A stretch of 13,711 nucleotides of DNA from an uncultured Christensenella sp. (lineage in GTDB: Bacteria > Bacillota > Clostridia > Christensenellales > Pumilibacteraceae): NCBI GenBank assembly GCA_910585055.1, contig CAJUBY010000002.1, forward strand, positions 63,067-76,777, given 5' to 3'. The notes beneath the pieces were generated by a model. That model was given only the letters and a program-made list of their open reading frames with translations, was not told the DNA's origin and made no database searches. Below are positions 5,565 through 11,131 of this stretch, one piece after another. The position numbers and the translations under genes are program-made. Every line of letters begins with the position of its first letter. The first letter of the stretch is position 1.

Positions 5565-7802
5565 TCAGCGCGTTCGCAGTTTTCCTTTGCGCTTTTCGAA
5601 CAGTCTGAAAGCGATAGCGGTCATATCGTCTTTGGGCGTGCCGCCCGAAAGCTTTAACGCGCGTTCGACCACGGCGGTGACAGCCGCTTCGGGATTGAAC
5701 GCGGAAAGTCCGTTTATAAATTCCGGCAGCTCGTCGCCCGAAAAGCAATCGCTTATCCCGTCCGTCACCAACATCAACATCTGACCGGGATACAGGCGTT
5801 TTGTCGTTACGAACGGGCGCATTTCGTCGAGCACGCCCATCGGCAGCGAGTTCCCCTCTATTTTGAGAACGGTGTCCGCCGTCTTTATAAAGCACGGCGG
5901 CGAGCCTATCTTTATTATATCCACGTCCGCCGTGTCGAGATCGCATACTGTAACATCCGCTGCGGAGTAGTTTTCGGTGTCGGGCAGTTTAAGGAATCTG
6001 TTTACGCCGGCGACAACCGATCCGGGATCGAATCCGGCTTTATAAAAGCATTCAATAAGATCGACTGCTGCGCCGCTGTTTTCGCCTGCGCGTTCGCCCG
6101 ACCCCATACCGTCGAACAGCGCCGTCAAAAATTTATCGCCGATACGCTTAAACGTATAACTGTCGCCCGACACGCCTTCCTTGGCTATGCCTGCGCGCGC
6201 GTAAACGGCTTCGTACTTGGGGCGTTTTTTAAGAGTTACCACGCTCCAGCCGGCAGCCTGAGTTTTTTCCAGAGCGCAAATTTCGCACTCGCGTTTTAAG
6301 CACGCGCCGACCGCTTTTTGGATCCGGTCGCGGTACGCCGAACCCGTGCGGACTATGGCGATCACCCTATCGCGCGTGCAAAACGCCTCGGCGCATTCCA
6401 CGCCGACGGTGTTCAATTCGTCTATGATCTTACGCTCGGCGGCGCCGTCGAACCCGACCGGCAGCGCCTGATTTTTCCCCAGCTCTTCCAGAACGTCCTT
6501 TACGGCAACCATTCGTTCGGTGATCACGGCTTTCGCTTTGCTCTCGCACTCGCGTTCTTTGAGCGCGGTACGCGCGGAATCGGTGACCGACGCCCCGGCG
6601 GCTATCACATCCATGGTACGCGAGCACGATTCGGTAAAAAACGCAGGAAGCTCGGCGATAGCCGACTTGCCCGAACCGGCGCTTTCCGCAAGCTCCGTAA
6701 ACGCCGCCGCGGACTTTTGCTTATCGCATTTATCGCGGTTTGCGCAGTACGGACAGATCTTATCCGACATCGCAAGACCAACCGCCGCGTAATCGGGCGG
6801 CTTGGGCGTAAGCACGTTCATCAGCCGCGCGGTCTCGTCGAACACGGACGACACAGCCAGCATACGGTTTCCGGCGTCGGCACGGGTGCGGTTTATGTAA
6901 TGTCGCAATGCCAGCCGCGACGACCCGTCGAAATCGAAATAATCGCGTATCTTTTTTATCGCGCGCTTGGGTATTATACAGTATAAAAATGCTCCGGCAG
7001 CCAACATAAGCGTGTTCCATGCGACAAATATAGGTTCGGCATAAAACAGCACCGCGGCAGCGGCAAACATCCCTATAGCCGCCGTCGAACATAACGGACG
7101 CGGCAGTCGTGAGAACCCGACCGCCGTAAGCGTACAGACGAACAGCGCCGGTACGAATTCCGCGCCGCAATTCATGCCGACGCCCAACGCCGACATGCCG
7201 CCGCAGGCAAGCGCCGCAGGCGTTCCGACGGCGCTCAACAGCAATACGGAAAACATAGCCGGCACAAGCCCTATAACGAATATTTCGTATTCCGCCCTGC
7301 CGAACGCCATGCCCATTACAAGAAACACCGCGCAAAGCGATGCCGACTCCACAGCGCCCGGCTTGGCGGCAAACGCGTTGCGCGCACAGACCGCAACGTT
7401 CCGCGAAAAATAGTAAAACACACAGCCTGTAAACCCGGTGATCACAGCGTCGGCAATAGGCATGAACAATGCAAGCAGCACCGTTTCGACCGTAACGGCA
7501 AACAATGAACACAGTATTTTTGCCGTAGGACCGCCGAACCGTTTGAATTTAAGCCCCAAAAACCATCGGACCGCCATGATAAACACTACCGCTCCGCCGG
7601 TGTAAAGTCTCCACACGTCAAACGTAAAAAGAAACTGACAAAGTATGTATATCGGCGAGACGAACCCGATAAAAAATTCGCCCGATAACGCGCAGAACGC
7701 CGCAGTCCCGAACGGCGCTAACCCGTATACTTTTCCGCCGCAACACGCGACGAGCAACACGACCGCCGACAGCCACGATGCGGTTTTTATCATTTTTGCC
7801 AT
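5565..7802 (-). CDS. spoIIE: Stage II sporulation protein E (SpoIIE) phosphatase
   Basis: A 745-residue protein, somewhat shorter than the Bacillus subtilis homologue (about 830). SpoIIE sits at the asymmetric septum and dephosphorylates SpoIIAA, releasing the forespore sigma factor SigF. Residues about 8-280 are hydrophobic with roughly ten membrane helices. A central regulatory part carries the Cys cluster CPYCANRDKC (350-359), seen in many SpoIIE proteins. Residues about 535-733 form the PP2C phosphatase domain with SGDSY (545-549), FDGMGSGERA (563-572), LVTDGISD (678-685) and DDMTAIAF (725-732); the Asp residues in these motifs are the expected metal ligands. The start at 7802 follows an in-frame stop only four codons upstream; its ribosome binding site is weak and ATG 7793 is an alternative. 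It shows that the organism makes, or recently made, endospores. Confidence 0.95.
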   Translation of the reverse strand: MAKMIKTASWLSAVVLLVACCGGKVYGLAPFGTAAFCALSGEFFIGFVSPIYILCQFLFTFDVWRLYTGGAVVFIMAVRWFLGLKFKRFGGPTAKILCSLFAVTVETVLLALFMPIADAVITGFTGCVFYYFSRNVAVCARNAFAAKPGAVESASLCAVFLVMGMAFGRAEYEIFVIGLVPAMFSVLLLSAVGTPAALACGGMSALGVGMNCGAEFVPALFVCTLTAVGFSRLPRPLCSTAAIGMFAAAAVLFYAEPIFVAWNTLMLAAGAFLYCIIPKRAIKKIRDYFDFDGSSRLALRHYINRTRADAGNRMLAVSSVFDETARLMNVLTPKPPDYAAVGLAMSDKICPYCANRDKCDKQKSAAAFTELAESAGSGKSAIAELPAFFTESCSRTMDVIAAGASVTDSARTALKERECESKAKAVITERMVAVKDVLEELGKNQALPVGFDGAAERKIIDELNTVGVECAEAFCTRDRVIAIVRTGSAYRDRIQKAVGACLKRECEICALEKTQAAGWSVVTLKKRPKYEAVYARAGIAKEGVSGDSYTFKRIGDKFLTALFDGMGSGERAGENSGAAVDLIECFYKAGFDPGSVVAGVNRFLKLPDTENYSAADVTVCDLDTADVDIIKIGSPPCFIKTADTVLKIEGNSLPMGVLDEMRPFVTTKRLYPGQMLMLVTDGISDCFSGDELPEFINGLSAFNPEAAVTAVVERALKLSGGTPKDDMTAIAFRLFEKRKGKLRTR

Positions 7803-8138
7803 ACGCTTTGTTTATAACATACGGCACAAAAACTTTTATGGCTAACAACCGCGAAATATACGATTATTTGTAGCTTTACATTGCAGACAACGCGATCGGC
7901 ACAGTCTTTTATCTTTTATTACGCTTCGCGTCTGTTTACAAGCTCATATTCCGCGGAAGATAATAACATTCGTCTTATTTGCGTGCATAATAACAGTAAA
8001 TAAACGATAAAAAAATATTTGTCAAATTCGCCTTACCGTAAACCCCCGTATGTTTTAAAACGTCTACTTAATATACACATATACACACATTTGATAAATT
8101 TTCAACATATTTCTTCACATGGATAAGGGAGAAACGGT
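7803..8138. other. Intergenic region between divergent spoIIE and the lipoprotein cluster
   Basis: These 336 bases hold no convincing gene. They contain the palindrome TTCCGCGGAA (7949-7958), also present in the typA promoter. A minus-strand TTTGACA (8020-8026) could be a spoIIE -35 and differs by one base from a Spo0A box (TTCGACA), but no good -10 lies at the usual spacing. The stretch before 8139 is very AT-rich; I could not pick a clear promoter for the lipoprotein genes. Confidence 0.5.
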
Positions 8139-8633
8139 ATGAAAGGTATCGGAATCATAAAAAAACTATTTGTGCTGATTTTAATTATATCGGTATCGGC
8201 ATGTATGCTTATAGCATGTGATCGCGGAAAAAATGTCGATAATCCTGAATATGCCGCTTTTTACGATTTGGAAACAGCTTATGAAAACGGGCTGCTTGCG
8301 CAAAATGATTTGCAGAATATTGCATATTACATGAATTGTTTGGAAAAACCCGATTTTGTTCCAAATCCGAAGCAGCCTGAAAATTTAAATTCACAAACTC
8401 AACAAAACATTAAGATATCATATCTGAAAATCTTACAGCAAGACTACCCTACTGCAAAAGTCGACAACGTAAAAATCGACAATTATTACGGAACGTATAA
8501 CGGTTGCGTTGCTATTAAAATTTCCACCGATTTAGTTCTTTACGATTATATATTTATAGACAAAAAAGAAATCGGCGGAGTAGACTTTTATAACTATTGT
8601 GCGGCTTTTATTACAATATGCACAGAAAAATAA
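8139..8633 (+). CDS. Small lipoprotein of unknown function (164 aa)
   Basis: AAGGGAG precedes the ATG by 7 bases. The signal peptide MKGIGIIKKLFVLILIISVS... ends in lipobox LIAC (Cys27), so the product is exported and lipidated. The mature part starts with a low-complexity linker, then FYDLETAYENGLLAQNDLQN, a phrase I associate with other uncharacterised clostridial lipoproteins, and is otherwise unrecognised. The first 29 bases are identical to the start of the gene at 9434. It is the first of six co-directional exported-protein genes; the next begins 166 bases later, with no terminator in between. Confidence 0.85.
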   Translation: MKGIGIIKKLFVLILIISVSACMLIACDRGKNVDNPEYAAFYDLETAYENGLLAQNDLQNIAYYMNCLEKPDFVPNPKQPENLNSQTQQNIKISYLKILQQDYPTAKVDNVKIDNYYGTYNGCVAIKISTDLVLYDYIFIDKKEIGGVDFYNYCAAFITICTEK

Positions 8634-8799
8634 CCGTCGAATATCAACTTTTATTACCTCGGTACACGAAAGCGACCGCCGTAAAACAACAAAACACTGC
8701 CGATAACTTTAACGCAAGAAAGCTTTTAAACCAATATATATATTGCTAAACACAATATTCTTACACAAAACACTCTCAATCAAAATAAGGAGATTATGT

Positions 8800-9300
8800 A
8801 TGACCGGAAAATTCAAAAGTTTAGCGATATTGCTATGCACTCTTTTATTGGCGAGCATGTTTATCGCATGCAAACCGGATAAAAACGATAACGGATTAGA
8901 AAATGCTGTGTTTTACGATAATGTGCAATTATATTTACACGATGATTACCTAAATAACAATATAACACGATTCCCGTCAATCGATGGAAGTGATCAACGT
9001 CCCGAATATTTAATAAATATAATTCGATCGCAAACGGAATTTACCGCTGCCGTACAAGAAAATTATATCGATATAGACTTTGACAAAGAAACTCTTATAC
9101 TGTATTTCTTCACCGATTTATATATGGGATTTGAATGTCGGCTGCAAAATATACAAATAAACGATCGAAAACTGAATATTAACATATTTCATGCCATTGA
9201 CGACGCTCCTTGTACTTCACTCCCCACTCAAAGATGTTTGGCAATAAAAACAACTCTCTCCGACTTCGATTCGGTAAATGTAAAAATCACTTATTCGTAA
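8800..9300 (+). CDS. Small lipoprotein of unknown function (166 aa)
   Basis: The start is placed at 8800, where AAGGAG lies 7 bases upstream and a signal peptide begins directly (MTGKFKSLAILLCTLLLASM, lipobox FIAC, Cys24). An in-frame ATG at 8743 would add 19 residues with no ribosome binding site. Unlike three of its neighbours it does not have the MKGIGIIKKL-type start. The mature part has a pattern of hydrophobic strands (IIRSQTEFTAAV..., FDKETLILYFFTDLY) loosely like small beta-rich exported domains of the PrcB C-terminal type; this is only an impression. Two Cys in the C-terminal part (in ECRLQ and QRCLAI) could form a disulfide. Confidence 0.8.
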   Translation: MTGKFKSLAILLCTLLLASMFIACKPDKNDNGLENAVFYDNVQLYLHDDYLNNNITRFPSIDGSDQRPEYLINIIRSQTEFTAAVQENYIDIDFDKETLILYFFTDLYMGFECRLQNIQINDRKLNINIFHAIDDAPCTSLPTQRCLAIKTTLSDFDSVNVKITYS

Positions 9301-9337
9301 AACTGATCGATAAACATTCATCACGATCTATCAACAA

Positions 9338-9388
9338 CTGTTTCTTTCACACTCTCGGTACGCGAAGAAAAAACAAACTAACGGATAA
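9338..9388 (+). pseudogene. Remnant of a 38-residue membrane peptide gene
   Basis: Read in the same frame as codons 26-34 of the small gene at 10269, this stretch encodes LFLSHSRYA and then runs to TAA at 9386-9388. No start codon or hydrophobic segment is preserved upstream; the frame is closed by TAA a few codons before. It is the 5' part of a duplicated block, so it is best read as a truncated copy carried along by the duplication. Confidence 0.5.
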
Positions 9389-9505
9389 CATTGCTATCGA
9401 TAACAAAAAAGACATATTATTAAGGAGCTTAATATGAAAGGTATCGGAATCATAAAAAAACTGTCCGCGATTATTTTAACGGTTACGCTGGTGTTTTGCA
9501 TGTTC
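9338..9505 (+). repeat. Duplicated leader plus signal-peptide block, copy 1
   Basis: This segment, from ctgtttct to codon 24 of the 9434 gene, aligns nearly without gaps with 10344-10512: the distance from the block start to the ATG is 96 versus 97 bases. The signal-peptide part (72 bases) differs at only 5 positions; the leader part is less conserved, apart from the shared cacactctcggtacgc and aaggagct. Confidence 0.75.
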
Positions 9506-10255
9506 AATTTCACAGTTGCGTGCGGAAACGACGACGAAAATACCCCGTTATACACATTTCCGGAAGTAAGCGATACATTAATAGACGGCGCGTATTTTAT
9601 TACAGACGCAGGATTTGCGGAGTATAAAAAAGAACATAACGCTTATGACGGGCTAAAATTCGGATTAACGGTAGCCATTTGTAACAATAAACTTTCTACT
9701 ACTCTTTATAAATATGAATTTACTCTCTCATTCGTAAACGGTATATATCGCGGGAAAGCGTACGGTTTAGGCGAAGGACATTATTTAGATATTGCGTTGG
9801 ACGGTGATATGTTATATGTAAAACGTTACGAGTCAGATTACCAACATTATCAATATAAACTGGATACAAGTTATACGGTAGATCACGAATACGGATATGT
9901 ATTGGATCCGCCTCAAGATTATCGTATTGAAACAAATGTCGATTCTAAAAAATCTTATTTATATTTCATAGAAGATTTCAGAAACGGATATGTCACAGTG
10001 GGCGAATTGCAGTCGACCACGGAAGAAAGTGTTACGGAAGTGCATTACCACTCTTGGTATTTAAGTAAATCGCACGTATACTTTGACCATAATTATTTAA
10101 AAGTCGGTAAATATACGTTGAAAATATACCATAAAGGAAAACCTAAAATAGACAAAGAGAAAAAGATAGTATATACGACACATGACTCGCCGAGTTTGTT
10201 ATTCGAAGTCTGCGTTAACGAAGACAATGCCGTTACCGTGACCGAAATTCAATAA
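9434..10255 (+). CDS. Lipoprotein of unknown function (273 aa)
   Basis: AAGGAG lies 6 bases before the ATG. The signal peptide MKGIGIIKKLSAIILTVTLV... ends at a lipobox-like TVAC (Cys30). The mature protein is rich in Tyr, Asp and Lys, with alternating hydrophobic residues suggesting beta structure (KYEFTLSFVNGIYRGKAYGL, YLDIALDGDMLYVKRY). No family was recognised. Its signal peptide and leader are duplicated in the 10441 gene, but the mature parts show no visible similarity. The next small gene starts 13 bases after its stop, so the two are almost certainly co-transcribed. Confidence 0.85.
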   Translation: MKGIGIIKKLSAIILTVTLVFCMFNFTVACGNDDENTPLYTFPEVSDTLIDGAYFITDAGFAEYKKEHNAYDGLKFGLTVAICNNKLSTTLYKYEFTLSFVNGIYRGKAYGLGEGHYLDIALDGDMLYVKRYESDYQHYQYKLDTSYTVDHEYGYVLDPPQDYRIETNVDSKKSYLYFIEDFRNGYVTVGELQSTTEESVTEVHYHSWYLSKSHVYFDHNYLKVGKYTLKIYHKGKPKIDKEKKIVYTTHDSPSLLFEVCVNEDNAVTVTEIQ

Positions 10256-10268
10256 AAGGAGCAGCATT

Positions 10269-10385
10269 ATGAAAATACAAAGAAAACAACGTACGGTTAT
10301 CTTTACTCTGGCTACGGCGATTGTATCGCTTCTCACCGCAATACTGTTTCTCTCACACTCTCGGTACGCAAATACGGAAAAATGA
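10269..10385 (+). CDS. 38-residue single-span membrane peptide
   Basis: The product is MKIQRKQRTVIFTLATAIVS followed by LLTAILFLSHSRYANTEK: a basic N-terminus, one hydrophobic helix (about residues 9-28) and a short polar tail, consistent with a small membrane-inserted peptide. AAAAGGAG lies 7 bases before the ATG and overlaps the end of the preceding gene, and the gap to that gene is only 13 bases, both arguing that it is translated. Its last third is partly repeated upstream of the 9434 gene. The function is unknown; it might also be a remnant signal peptide whose mature part has been lost. Confidence 0.6.
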   Translation: MKIQRKQRTVIFTLATAIVSLLTAILFLSHSRYANTEK

Positions 10386-10512
10386 ACTAACGAATGACAT
10401 TTAACAATAACAATCAAAAATCAATTATAAGGAGCTGATCATGAAAAGTATCGGAATCATAAAAAAACTGTCCGCAATTATTTTAACGGTAACGTTGATG
10501 TTTTGCATGTTT
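10344..10512 (+). repeat. Duplicated leader plus signal-peptide block, copy 2
   Basis: Partner of 9338-9505. It includes the last codons of the 38-residue gene, the leader, the AAGGAGCT ribosome binding site and 24 codons of the 10441 gene. The near-identity stops at the end of the signal-peptide helix, just before the lipobox. Confidence 0.75.
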
Positions 10513-11121
10513 TCTTTATGCGGTTGCATCGATCGTGCGAACGACTATACGGAATCGGAACATATTCAACGGGTAACAAATTTAGCAAAAAAGCGATATA
10601 TTCAAGAAAATACGCCATACTCGGACTTGCATGTTTATCCGTTATACAATAAAAATGATAAATTGGAATACTTCTTAATAGAGATGGAACCATACGGGTA
10701 CGACTATATCAAACTTCACGATAATGATTTCGGGCATAGTCTATATACTCGGAATGCGTCGAACAATTGGCCGTGGGCACGATATGTCGTAGAGATCGGT
10801 TCGTGGGCATATCTCAAAGACGATAACGGAATAATAAGAGATTTCAAAGACAGACGGTGGACGGAATTAGATGAAAATAATGATCCTATCATATATAAAT
10901 GCAGTCATTTTAAAGCTGCCGATATTCAGGACGAACGAAGATATTTACTCGATGTTGAACAGGGTAACGAGTATGGATATATGCCAGCCATTAAAAGAAA
11001 CGGTCGATATTTAAATCTATTATCCATGGATTATATGGATTACAATTATTCTGTAGATACAAAAAAATGGCCAATTGCAGGTATAGGATCTTTCGAACCT
11101 ACTCACCTGCTCGATTTATAG
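10441..11121 (+). CDS. Lipoprotein of unknown function (226 aa)
   Basis: AAGGAG lies 6 bases before the ATG. The signal peptide MKSIGIIKKLSAIILTVTLM... ends in lipobox LCGC (Cys29). The mature part contains a recognisable phrase, YPLYNKNDKLEYFLIEMEPY, suggesting a small compact beta-rich domain, and several Trp residues (WPWARYVVEIGSW), but I cannot assign a family. Its TAG stop overlaps the ribosome binding site of the following large gene (10 bases between coding regions), so translation of the two is probably coupled. The leader and signal peptide are near-copies of those of the 9434 gene. Confidence 0.85.
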   Translation: MKSIGIIKKLSAIILTVTLMFCMFSLCGCIDRANDYTESEHIQRVTNLAKKRYIQENTPYSDLHVYPLYNKNDKLEYFLIEMEPYGYDYIKLHDNDFGHSLYTRNASNNWPWARYVVEIGSWAYLKDDNGIIRDFKDRRWTELDENNDPIIYKCSHFKAADIQDERRYLLDVEQGNEYGYMPAIKRNGRYLNLLSMDYMDYNYSVDTKKWPIAGIGSFEPTHLLDL

Positions 11122-11131
11122 GAGAAATATC

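Noticed and set aside
6318..6986. 222-codon plus-strand frame inside spoIIE
   Set aside because: It is antisense to the conserved SpoIIE frame, of low complexity and without a start context.
8020..8026. TGTCAAA as a Spo0A box for spoIIE
   Set aside because: One mismatch to the consensus, more than 200 bases from the gene, and no convincing -10 at 17 or 21 bases; kept only as a note.
8119..8142. Seven-codon frame (MDKGETV) overlapping the start of the first lipoprotein
   Set aside because: No ribosome binding site, and it spans the Shine-Dalgarno of the real gene; probably chance.
8658..8665. CTCGGTAC as a third copy of the duplicated leader block
   Set aside because: Only 8 matching bases with loose similarity around them; not enough to claim a duplication.
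8743..8799. Upstream start for the second lipoprotein
   Set aside because: It has no ribosome binding site and would put 19 polar residues ahead of an otherwise standard signal peptide.
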